Position numbers and translations under genes: made by a program. This document shows, piece after piece, positions 31,490-41,945 of a DNA stretch of 64,000 nt. Below the pieces are notes generated by a model. That model was not told where the DNA came from. It saw nothing but the letters and a program-made list of their open reading frames with translations, and did not search any database. This DNA is from Prorocentrum cordatum. Its lineage: Eukaryota; Sar; Dinophyceae; Prorocentrales; Prorocentraceae. The stretch covers positions 1,447,269 to 1,511,268 of the forward strand of contig CAUYUJ010022503.1 of the NCBI GenBank assembly GCA_963575745.1, read 5' to 3'. Every line of letters starts with the position of its first letter. Within the stretch, counting starts at the first letter, position 1.

Positions 31490-31800
31490 TCCTCGTGGGG
31501 CCTTGGGTGGAGCTGCCTGTGGGGCCACGAAACGTAGGAAACATGTGATGGGAGTGGCGGGGGGGACGCATGCGAACGGTGGCATTGGAACATTGAGTGG
31601 AGCTCCCTGCGGGGCCGTGAAAAGTGTGAGGTGTGTGTGTGTGTGTGTGTGTGGAAGTTGGTGGCGGGGACGCATGCGGGCGGCACCACTTGGGCCTTGG
31701 GTGGAGCTCCCTGTTTGGCCACGAAGCGTGTGAGGGGTGTGCTGAAATGGGTGGTGGGGACGCATGCGGGCGGCACCATTTGGTCCTTGGGTGGAGAGGC
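31490..31800 (+). repeat. Tandem repeat of about 100-120 bp
   Basis: Three to four units share GGGTGGAGCTCCCTG, GGGGCCACGAAACGT-like and GGGGACGCATGCG-GGCGGCACCA. A GT run (31632-31652) is in one unit. Confidence 0.8.
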
Positions 31801-32084
31801 CACCCCCTGGACCCCCCCCCCTGGGCATCGCAAGGGGGGTCTCCTGGGCCTCCCAGGGGCCGCTCTGGCCTCGCAGGGTTCTCCCAGGACTCCCTGGCCG
31901 AAAGGGGGGAGAGGGGGGCAGGGCGCGTCGGGCTTAGTGGTGGTCGGAGGAGGAGCAGTACGTCAGACAGACGAGAAGCATCACGCAGCGTAGATCTACT
32001 CAGCGCCACCAATCAGACACCAGGACAATTTCAACGCATCGCAGCCACTTAGGCACCACGGGGCGCTAGCCATAGATCATTATG

Positions 32085-32680
32085 TACCTATACGACCGCC
32101 CTGCGGGCGATAAGGAGGTTGTGGGGGGGGGATTGAGGTCAAATGCCCACCCTGGCGCTGAGATCAATTGATTGGATAAGATAAAATAGGCTGGATTGGA
32201 TTAAATGGGTTTGATAAGATAAGATGGGTTGGATTGGCCCGCCGCAGGCGCAGACATAAATGAATTGATGGATTGGGTTGGGTGGATTGGATTGGGTGGG
32301 ATAAGATAAGATGGGACAAGATGGGTTTGATAAGATAAGCTGGATTGGTTTGGACTAGATGGATTGGATAAGATAAGCTGGATTGGATAAGAAAGCCCGC
32401 CGCAGGCGCCGAAAATAATGAATTATCAAATTAGCGACATGCGTTAGCGCCAGGACGCCCGGGACACCCGGGACACCCGGGACACCGCCCGGCCCAACTG
32501 GGACACTTCCCAGCCACCGGCGAACGGGAACGGACTTTCGCTCCTACTTCGGCCCACCTACAGGAGGATCACGCGCAGCTTCGCCTCGCCCGCACGCGCG
32601 ACACGAACACGAAACCGAAACTGATTTCCCGGTGGGGGGTCTCCGCTTCACTGCGATCTCACCCCCCAACCTCCGATAAT
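32085..32680 (+). repeat. Composite repeat, copy 2 (hairpin motif, core, tail)
   Basis: It starts with the 36-nt hairpin motif (32085-32120) and a G-run. The core is a GGATTGGATAAGATAAG minisatellite with two GCCCGCCGCAGGCGC breaks at about 32238 and 32397. GGGACACCC units (32460-32490) follow, then the tail CGCAGCTTCGCCTCGCCCG to CCTCCGATA (32574-32678). The same order of parts is seen at 3355-4987 with a different core. Confidence 0.75.
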
Positions 32681-32831
32681 ACACCAGGGCACGAGCGAGT
32701 CCTCGCAGCGCTCTAGGCGTCACAGGTACAGTGCCATCCATGGGGCACCATGGCAAGAACGGGCATCACAACAAGTACTCCCGTGTCCTCGCGATAGACA
32801 TGAGAACCCCTTAGTGCTCCTGATCTCCTCC

Positions 32832-32962
32832 GCATTGCAAAGGATTGCAAAAAAACCGAAGGATTGCAAAACAACCGAAGGATTGCAAAAAAACCGAAGG
32901 TTTTTTTTGCAATCCTTTGCAAAGGATTGCAAAGGGTTTTTTTGCAATCCTTTGCAATCCGA
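32832..32962. repeat. GGATTGCAAAAAACC foldback
   Basis: GCATTGCAAAGGATTGCAAA at the left is mirrored by TTTGCAATCCTTTGCAATCC at the right. In between are three direct units of CCGAAGGATTGCAAAA. The whole 131-bp block can pair with itself. Confidence 0.75.
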
Positions 32963-33125
32963 TGTTTATCAGGTTTTTCCATTCGGTTTGTTGCCCAGGA
33001 GTTGCCGCATCCTCCTATCCTGCGGACCCTCCTCCCCCGCCCTCCGCGCGCCCGCCTTCCGCGCGCCGCTCCGACGGGCGCTCGACCGCGACGCGTGGCA
33101 CGCGCGCGTTGTTGTGCCTATCCCC

Positions 33126-33295
33126 AAGGGCTCCCACGAGGGCGCGAAGTTATTCGCGCTTCGCGCTTCGCGGTCCTCGCTCCTTCTCCCCCTCCTCCTC
33201 GTCCTCCTTTTCTCCCTTTGGGGGGGCGGCGCGAGAGCGCGAAGTTATTCGCGTTTCGCGCTTCGCGGAGCGCGAAGCGCGAAGTTGGGAGCCCT
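33126..33295. mobile_element. TIR/foldback element, copy B
   Basis: About 95% like copy A by eye, with the same ends (AAGGGCTCCC and GGGAGCCCT) and the same internal GAAGTTATTCGCG blocks. The flanks share ATCCCCA (33120-33126 and 33298-33304), with two extra bases on the right. The duplication is therefore imperfect. Confidence 0.8.
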
Positions 33296-35585
33296 AGATC
33301 CCCATCGTGCCCCCGTCCTCCCCCCTTCGCCCCCGCTTGCGCCCAGGCCGCCTCCGGCGAGGGCCCGCAGCTCGCGCTGAGGATCAGCCAGGCGCCCATC
33401 GAGGCGCGATCGCCTCGTGGCAGTTCGCCGGCCACCTGCAGCCTTCTGGCGTCTCGCGGGGCCGCCGTGAAGAGAACGGGGGGGGGGGCTCGTCCTCGTC
33501 CTCGTCGTCCTCGCTCTCCCTCGTTCCGTCTCTTCCGTTTCCTCCTTTTTCATCCTCTCTTCAAGTTTCTTGCCCTCTTACCTCATCGTTCTCTCTCCTC
33601 ATTCCTCTTGCTGTACTCCTCTCTCCGTCCTGCTCGTCCTCTTCCCCGTCTTCCTCCTCCTCCTCCTCCTGTTCCCTCCTCCTCCTCCTCCTCCTCCTCC
33701 TCCTTCAGGTCGCTGCGGGAAGTTCCGAGAGATCCCCGGCCCACCAGGAGGGTGCACACATCTTCCCCCCTGCAGACCTTCGGCCACCGCTCCTTCCCGT
33801 CTTGGGCCAGAGGGAGGCGAGGGCGCAAACCATTGTGCCCACCTCGCCATTTTTCTATCCCCGTGGTCTCGACATGTGCCGCATGTGATTCCGACGGGAC
33901 TACAAGTGTTGCCTGCTACGAGAAGACGACTCGCACGAGGAGAGGTGCGAAAGTCATGACTCACCCACGCGAAGAAATGCCATGCCGCAAAACTTGATAC
34001 ATCGAAGGAAACGGCACTGTTGCGGCCGCCGGGGCTGGAGCAAAGTAATAAGGCATATTTCCCTTGCCAAGTGCTGATATGGACAATGGGGTGCGCCGCG
34101 TCAGGCTGGTGCCAACACAGAGATCGGGACAGCAGTGCATGATATAGTGGATGGTCTGTTGTTTGGCAGTAGTGTTAAAGAGCTTTTTTTCTGGAGGCGG
34201 TCACTTCACAGACACACTGCACGTTGATGCCATCGGTCGGCTCGTGGCTGTTTCACAACGCGCACACAGTTCACATAATTCAAGCTGTGTCTGCTAGTGT
34301 AGTTCTAGCTCCCACAACTATATGTTTGCTATTTCTTGTGGTTGACGAAATGCAAGGCAGTTTGTTGCTTCAACGTAGCTTATCACAACGGGGCTGATGA
34401 AGAGGGAATCAGGACACTTCGCCGACACAGGTGGGCTAGTAGCGTCATATTGTCACACAGCGGAGTACGACCACCGAAGTTTTGCAATTGACGGAAGGCG
34501 CACTTCCCAAATGCATTCTCACACCGATCGCGCACTCGAAGCAGTTTTTCGCTCATGGAGGGGGCGATCACGCTCTCGAGGCAGCTGTGCGCTCCTGGAG
34601 GGGGCGAGGGCGTTCATTTTATCACATTGAAAAATGTGGTCTTACTTACATACGGAATGCAGGACGCTGTTGCCAAACTGGCGTGGTCACGTGTACTGAT
34701 ACAAGCGCGTGTTTGTTCGAACGGGGTTCGACCAGGGCATTCAGGTAGTTCAACACTGGGTCAGTTCCACAGCAGCGCGTGCAAAGGGCTCGCGATGTTG
34801 TAAACGCGAGTCGGCCGCCAAGGAAAACCGGATGCAATCGTCCGGTCTCCGTCCTTGCCCCTCCCTCTTCGTGGCTTGCGCCGCCTGCGTCCCCGTTTCT
34901 TCGTCTCCTTGCTCTGCGTTGCTCCTCCTTGTGTTCCCGTGGCTGTCTTTCCCTCCTCTCTTTCTCCTCGCTTCAGCGTGCCTCGCCCCACCTCGGGGCA
35001 TCGGAGTTCTCCACATTGAGAACCACAAGCTGAGAGTGCCAAGGGAACCAGAATTCTTGGCGCGTCTGGCGCCAACGGGAAACCCTTTTGCTGTTGTTCC
35101 TTGTGGAAGGGGAGAGGGTGGAGGCGGGTTCTGGAGAGATTAACTGCCCAGCTCGCACAGTACGGCGTTGCTGCATCGATCGGTATTTCGGCAGCCCTTG
35201 GTTTGGGACGGCGGGTTCGGGGCCAAGCGCGTCCCCAGTCCGCAGCGCCCCTGCGCTGTTTCAGTTGTTGGGGACGTCTGCTCCCTGCACGGGGACCCCC
35301 TCATTGCAGCTCGCGGAGGGGCGCCCCAGGCAGGCATCGGGCGAGAAGCCGAGGACCATACGCAGGGATATTTCAAGTTTTTAGTTTATCGACCGTGGAC
35401 CCGCCCCCTAAGCGCCTTTACCTTTTTTGTTGTTCCCCCTCTCCTCCCTCCTCCTCGTCCTCATAAGCCTCTGTTTCCCTCCTCCCCCTCCCGCTGCGTG
35501 CGCGGGTCTGGGTGGGTGAGTGTGGTGGGGGGAGGAGGAGGGCGACGAGAAGCATGAGGCGGAGGGGGAAGAAGAGGTGGAAGAC
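33296..35585. other. No recognised gene; CTC tracts
   Basis: CTC-rich tracts lie at 33490-33710 and 35440-35490. A 40-bp imperfect direct repeat (CGATCGCGCACTCGAAGCAG, CGATCACGCTCTCGAGGCAG) lies at about 34527 and 34566. The rest is unique. Open frames such as 33307-33480 look faintly coding but show no family signature. Confidence 0.4.
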
Positions 35586-35852
35586 ATGGAGGGGTGGGGA
35601 GGAGGAGGAGGAGGAGGAGGAGGAGGAGGAGGAGGAGGAGGAGGAGGAGGAGAGGAGGAGGAGGAGGAGGGAGGAGGAGGAGGGGGAGGAGAGGGGAAGG
35701 CATCTGGCCGAGGGGCTGGCCGGGGACCGATCGCGATCGGCCGATCGCGCCCCTCCCGGCTGGGCCCCCCGCCCACGGCCGGGCCTCACGCGCGCCGCGG
35801 CGGGTCGGCCATCGGGCCCGCCGCTGCCGCGCCCGCCAAGCAGTGGCACGAG

Positions 35853-38077
35853 ATGCACACCGGCTGGAGCCAGCCGAGACCACGGAGACCGCCCCGCGCG
35901 GGCGAGACAGCACCAGCGCAGGAGACGCTGAGACAGCAGCAGGCGGCGGCGCGCCGGCTGGGATTCGCGGCCCGCCGAGGCCACGCCCCGCGCGTGCAGG
36001 ACGTCGCCATGCTGATGCAACCTGAGAAGCAGTACAATCAGGACTGGTACACGCGCAGCTGGCACGAGGAGTACAACCAGTCTGAGTACAACCACTCGGA
36101 GTACAACCAGAAGAAGTCGGAGTACAAGCAGTCGGCGTCCCAGGGGCGCGAAGGCTGGACGCCAGCTGGGCCCGGCGACGAGAAGGAGCTGTTCGGCATC
36201 CTCGACGGCGTCCAGGGCCAGCTGGCCAGCCTCACCGCGGCAGTCTGCCGCCTCGAGGCCGCGGTTGCGGTGCCGCCCTCAGGTGGGCAGACCGGCTGCG
36301 CCTCGTGCCTGCGCGCAGAGGCGGCCACGTTCGTGCCAGCCGAGCGGGCCGTCCCCGCCGTGGCCTACCCGACGCCGAGCCGCGTGGGCGAGGCCGCGGC
36401 GAGCGCGCTGGCCGCCAGCCAGGCCCGCCGCCGCGCCGCTGCCGGCTCCAGGTGTGCGGCCGACTGCGCTGGGAGCGCCGCGGACAGCCGCCTCGCGCAC
36501 CACGAGGAGCAGCTGCAGGAGGCCGCCGCCAGGACCCGCAACTGCCAGGACCCGCAACTGCTGGGGCAACGCCCCATCGATTGGCAGCTGGTGCAGGCCC
36601 AGTGGGGCCCGGTGGCCGCGCCCGCGCAGGCCGCCCCTGGCCAGGACTCCACGGGCGGGGGGTCGGAAGGCCTCTCACCAACCCTGCCCGTGGACCCGCG
36701 CTGGCTGCAGCCAGAGGTCTCCGAAGCCGAGGCTGGCAGCAGGCAGCAGCCAGAGTCCGCGAAGCCGAAGCCGAAGCCGAGGCGGCGACTCAGGCCAGGC
36801 AGACCCCCTCGCCTCCACAGCTGGACGCGGCAGCTGCAGCCGGCGACGGTGAGGCCGAGGCGCAGCCGTGCAGCGGCGACGAAGGCCGGGCCCACCTCCA
36901 CGGCGCGGGTTTGCTAGCCAGCATCCCAGAGGAGGAAGCGGACGAGTCCGCCAGCGCCAGCTGCGAGGGCTCCGAGCTGGCCGCCGTGGCCGCCCCGCCG
37001 GGCCCTGGCGGCCGCCAGCTGCCCCCCGAAGACCAGGGCCGCATCGCGCACATGCTCGCCCACAAGGTGGTGCAGCTCCTGGAGGACAGCGTTGGCGGGC
37101 CAGTCCCGGTGGCCAGTATCCAGCAAGCCTTTCGGGCCCGCTTCCTCTTCAACCTCGATGTCGAGGCCGTGGGCTACTTCGACACCGTGGCCTTCCTGCG
37201 GCAGCAGCCCCCGCTCCTGGTGGCCCAGGCTCCGGATGGGGCCTTCCTGGTCCAGCTCGCCTCGGACAGGGCCAGCCCCCGCGGGCTGGAAGAGAACGGG
37301 GCCGCCGACATGGAGGAACGAGAGTTCGAGGACAGCGGGCAGGGCGCCCCCGAGCAGAGAGAGGAGGATGGCGACGACCACCACCTGCGATGGCTGCTGC
37401 ATGACTCCTCCGCTACCGGGGATGATGATGACGCAGGCTCGGTCGGTGCGATCTCGGACGTGAGCGAAGCCCGAGCGGGGGAAGAGCTCCTCTCCCAGAG
37501 CATCCCGGTGGACGTCCACCGCGCCGTGCCGCTGCAGGAGGTCAGGAGCCTATTGCTCGGCGACGACGACGAGTACATCACCTTCATCCGCCAGGCTGTC
37601 CCCAAGGGGACCCACATCCACTTCGTCAACTGGAACGCGCTGGGCATGCCCGAGTTCGCCGCCCAGTCAGAGGACCAGGGCGACCTCGACAGGGCCGTTG
37701 AGATGCTCATGGACCTGCTGGATGCCAAGGCGGAGGCGCTGCAGGACTTGAGCCAGCGTCACTCCTCGGCGCAGCGGCGTGTGCTGCACCGGACAGCCGC
37801 CGCAGCACAGCGGCCCGAGGGGTTGGCTGCTGCCGCGGCCGTGGCTGGGGCATGGCGCCCGGCGCCTGGCGGCCGCCTGCAGCCCAGCCGAGGCGAGCGC
37901 CCCCGCCTGGCGGTGCGCGGAGGCCTCGCAGTACCCCGAGAAGAGAGCTGCCTCGCGACGGAGAGCCCCAGGGCGAGACCGTCGGAGGCGGAAGGCGCCC
38001 GGACCAGGGAGCAAGACCGCGGCCCCGCGGCTGGTGGGCGGCCTGAGCCGGCCCCACAACAGTTACGCTTAGCGTAG
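35853..38077 (+). CDS. LOTUS (OST-HTH)-like domain protein with one apparent frameshift
   Basis: One frame is coding-like from about 35853 to 36760 and the next from about 36760 to the TAG at 38075, both with strong GC bias at third positions. A one-base loss near 36761, in a run of GCCGAA units, would explain the switch; an intron is less likely. Near the N-terminus EYNQ or EYNH units repeat (36067-36132). After an acidic/Ala-rich linker, residues encoded at about 37039-37270 (AHKVVQLLEDS, VPVASIQQAFRARF, FLRQQPPLLVAQAPDGAFLV) fit the LOTUS/OST-HTH pattern, an RNA-associated winged helix. Beyond it are acidic stretches and an unrecognised segment (DDDEYITFIRQAVPKGTHIH and following). The start is uncertain: ATG 35853 is taken, but 36009 and 35586 (before a poly-Gly run) are possible. 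Confidence 0.6.
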
Positions 38078-38569
38078 GGCCGGGCCCCGTCCGTTGCGCT
38101 GCCTAGGGTCGGCCTGGCTCCTGGGTGCCCCCGGCCCCGCCTCGGCCCGCCTTGGCCCGGCCTGGGCCCCGTGTTGCCCCTGGCCCCCTAAAATCTCTTG
38201 AAATGCAGGTGCCATCTTGCCGCACCTGTCCAGCGGCGGCAGGCAGTCCCCTCTTCCTCCCATCCTCCTTGCGCTCCTGCTGCCGCCGCTGCTGCCGCTT
38301 CCATCGTCCCCCCCCCTCCCCGGGTTGGCGTAGTGGCGTGCTCAAACGGCGTAGGCCTCTGGAAAACCGCAGGAAAACCGCAGGAGGAGGGGGAGGAGGA
38401 GGGGGAGGAGGGCAGAGGAGGTGGAGGGAATCGACTCTCTACTACTTCGCCCCGGCAGGCGACGTCGACGTCGACGGCGCCCCGCCCGCCCCGCCCCGCC
38501 CGCCCGTCCCGACCGCCCGTCCGATCTGCCCGCTTTCATGCTCCGCCCGACCCGCCCGCCTGACCCAGT
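38078..38569. other. Downstream of the LOTUS gene, no gene seen
   Basis: GC-rich sequence with GGA-rich runs at 38383-38430 and the palindromic GACGTCGACGTCGACGGC at 38461. Nothing else is recognised. Confidence 0.4.
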
Positions 38570-38638
<69 letters not shown>

Positions 38639-38640
38639 TG
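38570..38640 (+). repeat. GTC microsatellite
   Basis: A pure GTC run of about 22 units. Confidence 0.95.
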
Positions 38641-39668
38641 CTGGCGGCGAGTGGGGGGGGTGGCTCGAGCCACCCCCATTGCGCCGGGGGAGACCCGTCG
38701 GTGGGGGGATAGAGCCTTCTGCTCGCTCTGCCCTCGCTCCTTCCGGGCCCATGCGCGGCAGGCGTCCCACGGGGCGAAGCTGAGCCCCTTCGGCCTAGGC
38801 GGGCGCCCCCTCCAGCAGCACAGCTCGGGGGCCGCGAGGAGGGCAAGGAGGAAGAGGAGGAGTCCTCCTCCTCCCCTCCCCTCGTCTGTCCGTCTCCCCT
38901 CCCCTCTTCCCTCATCCTCCTCCTCCCCTCGCCTGTCTGTCGTCCCTTCTAACTCCTACCACACCGCCGGTGGTCCTTGGAGAGGTGCTCCAGGGATCAC
39001 CCGGCCCTAGTTTGATCACCCCCTCAGGGCCGACCGGCCCTGGGGAGGGGGGAGGCTTCGTCGGTACAGCCATGCAGCCACCTGCAACCAAGAGCCAGGA
39101 ACCAGAAGGAGTCCTGTGGCCCGTGCCGCATGCTGCTCCGTTTAGCGTTGCCGCGCGACTCCCCGCTGGTTCACTCGATAGGTATGGATCGGCCCGGCGT
39201 TCCCGTGCCACGCAAAGACGAAGCACACTGGCGTGCCACAGTTTGAGTAGGGTCGCGAGGCAAGCTGCGCTTCCCGTAGCCACCGGCCATGCTGTAGCGT
39301 ACAGGTCGATTACGGGTCTAACTTGTTATGTCATGGGTTTCGCGCAGATCGGTGATTTGTCCACCAACTCAAGCCAGCTTGTGAAGCATCACAGATTATT
39401 TCGTCCATCGATTCATCGCGTAGTCTCTCTGCGCGCATGGGGTCGAAAGAAATTGCCGTTTCGCAACATGAGTAACATTGATTGCATGGTGGATGGTGAC
39501 TGCCAGGCAGAGCTATCAAGTCTCTGCCGTGGCTGCAAGGGGAACTTGGAGCCCCCACCCGGCACAGGCAGCGCTGAGGGGCGCACACCTGCGTGGACGG
39601 ACAACCTTGGCAAGCCCCTGAGCACATGACACACGCTGGTCGCGGCCAATTCGATGTTCGGGTCGATC
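38641..39668. other. Unique sequence, no recognised gene
   Basis: A plus-strand frame is open across 38970-39629 (219 codons) but contains no recognisable domain, and its codon use is not distinctive. I treat it as unproven. Confidence 0.3.
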
Positions 39669-39669
39669 C

Positions 39670-39820
39670 AAGGGCGCCGTCGAGGGCGCGTTATTCGCGC
39701 TTCGCGCTTCGCGGTTCGGCTCCGATTCCTCCTCATCCTCCTCTTATCCACTGGGGGGGGCTCGCGAGCGCGAGGTTATTCGCGCAGTGCGCAGCGCGAG
39801 GCGCGAAATTACGCGCCCTT
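39670..39820. mobile_element. TIR/foldback element, copy C, with 8-bp direct repeats
   Basis: The ends are AAGGGCGC and GCGCCCTT: both termini differ from copies A and B, but they still match each other. Internal GCGTTATTCGCGCTTCGCGC and a CCTCCTCATCCTCCT core are shared with the other copies. GTCGATCC flanks both sides (39662-39669 and 39821-39828). Confidence 0.8.
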
Positions 39821-39821
39821 G

Positions 39822-41030
39822 TCGATCCGGCTCGACTCATCGCTTCGATGCTGGGGCCAGCGGCGGCGGCAGCTGCGGCGGCCACGGCGGCAGACCGCGC
39901 GACCGTGGAGTCTGCGAGGCGACGAGGTCGCGGTGGTGCAGGTCGAGAAGCTGAAGGGCTGGGACGCGCTGCGCTGGCGGCAGGACGCGCCGGTGCCACG
40001 GGGTATCGTGGCAGCGTTCACATTGCAGGTCGTGTATTCTCGGCACTGGCAGCGCGAGCGTGGGCGCTCATCATCGAGCTCAGAGGAGGGAAAGATACTA
40101 ATGCCCCTACCCTTCCCTCGTCTTCGCCCTTTCGGGCCTCCTGGGAGGACCTCGTCGCCACCGCTGGGTTCGCCTCGAAATTCTGGTCAGAATGCACCCC
40201 GGGGGAGGTCCGGGGAGTAGCGGTATCGGTACCTTCAGGTCTTCCCATGGAGCACCCACTTTGGCCTCTGCGAACTCCCAGCGGGAACATTGTTCAGGAT
40301 CGAGGGGTCTACGCGGGGGCAGGATCCAGAGACAACGCCGTCACGGCACGGACCTGCTGCTGGCGGGGGGGCCGAGTCGGAGGAGAGGGGGGTCCAGGGG
40401 GAGGAGGAAGAGAGGAGGAGCAGAGGAAGGCTGGGAGGGGGACAGGAGGAGGGTGGGGGAAATGAAGAGGGGGCGGAGGAGGAGGAGGAGGATGACCACA
40501 GTGAACCCAGAATGCTTCAAGAGTGCGGCAATACACACGCCTGTCCTAAGTCACATTTCCATAAATCCCTACAAGCTTCACTTCGTCATTTCGGGAAGTG
40601 CCCCATTGAAAGGCGAGCGCCCCATGGTTTTGCCTGCCATTCAGGCGAGAGCTCCGTTTTGAAAATAAAGTGCCAGCCATCCTTCTAGCCTGCAAGACGT
40701 GCTAAAAGGTATTCTAGACGCTTCGAGCAACCCCATCAGCCTATCCAGAAACCAGAAACGATGCCAAGGTGAGTTGCCCTGATCAGGGATGTGGAGGAGC
40801 ATGCAGTTGAATACAGGGCTGGGGAAACCGTCATACCCCAAGAGGGGGAGGATGGAGGATTAACAGAAGGAGGAGGAGGATGAGGATGAGGAGGAGGAGG
40901 ATTAACAGAAGGAGGAGGAGGATGAGGAGGGGGGGAAGGGGGACGGGGAGGGAAAGGAGGGAGAAGGGAGGATGAAGAATAGGAGGATGAGGAAGAGGAT
41001 GAGGTTGGCGAGCAGAAAGGCCAGAGGCCT
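39822..41030. other. No recognised gene; GGA-rich patches
   Basis: A coding-looking plus-strand stretch at about 39880-40220 (RGDEVAVVQVEKLKGWDALR in one frame) has no recognisable relatives. GGA-rich runs occur at 40380-40490 and 40845-40990. Confidence 0.3.
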
Positions 41031-41640
41031 CTTGGATGCCTCCCGAAGACTGCGGATGTCTCTCGAGAGCTTCTTGGGGTCCTCTTGGTGCGTCTTGGGG
41101 ACCTCTCGGCGGTCGAGGCCTCCTGGGGATTTCTTGGGGCCCGCGCCTCGTGGGCCCTCCTGGTGGACTCTTGGGAGACTCGGGGGCCGTCCTGGGGCCA
41201 TCTTGGAGGACGTCGATCAACGAGGGGGGGTACAGGGTAGCCTTGCTCCTCTGGAGCCCCTCGGATCGCGCCTCCTGGACCCCTCTTCGGGCGCTCCTGG
41301 GGCGCTCTTGGGCGCTCTGGGGGCCGTCTTGGAGCCCTGTTGGGCTCCTCTTGGGGCTCTGTTGGGCCTTCTTGGGGCCGTTTTGATGCCTCGGAAGGCT
41401 ATCGAAAGCGTAGGGGCGAGACGGCAAACCACACTGATTTTCTAATCGTTTTGGGCGGATTCTTGCCTCTTGGTGGCTTCCTTGGGAGGCCCCGTGGCCA
41501 TTTGGGGCCGTCTTGGGGCGGTCATGGGACCTGTTGGGGCATGTTGGAAGCCATCTTGAGCTCTCTGGAGCCACCTTTGGCCATCTTGGAGGTCATCCTC
41601 GGCTCCCTGAGGCCCTCCTGGAGCCATTTTGGGCCAACCA
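41031..41640 (+). repeat. TTGGGGCC family fragment
   Basis: Imperfect units such as CTTGGGGTCCTCTTGG and CTTGGGGCCGTTTTG. Leu/Gly/Ser-rich frames are from the repeat. Confidence 0.7.
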
Positions 41641-41749
41641 CCCTCTCTCCTCCAGTCCCAGGGGAGGGGGTAGGGTGAGGGGTAAAGCTACCCTCAGCAT
41701 GTTCAGTGGTCGTCTTGGGATGGGCAGCTACTTGGGACCAAAACCGAGC

Positions 41750-41945
41750 CCATGTGCGCGACGCTGGGGCGAGGTGCGCCACGCGTGCCAGTCGCGCCAC
41801 GCGCGCCAGGCACCCCTAGGTCCCGAGCGTGCCAGGCACACCTGGTGCGCCAGATGCGCCAGGTGCGTCCCCGTGCGCCAGGTTTGCCGCATACTCCAGC
41901 CGCGCCAGGTGCGCCACGTTCGGGGCACGTGCAGAGTGTGTCAGG
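41750..41945 (+). repeat. GCGCCAGGTGCGCCACG minisatellite
   Basis: Imperfect units of 9-10 bp with core GCGCCAGG. Confidence 0.85.

Noticed and set aside
35728-35750. CGATCGCGATCGGCCGATCG as a regulatory palindrome
   Set aside because: Short and GC-rich, with no second copy near any gene; most likely composition.
38970-39629. 219-codon plus-strand frame
   Set aside because: No start, domain or codon bias stands out and it ends near a TIR element; it was left as unproven spacer.
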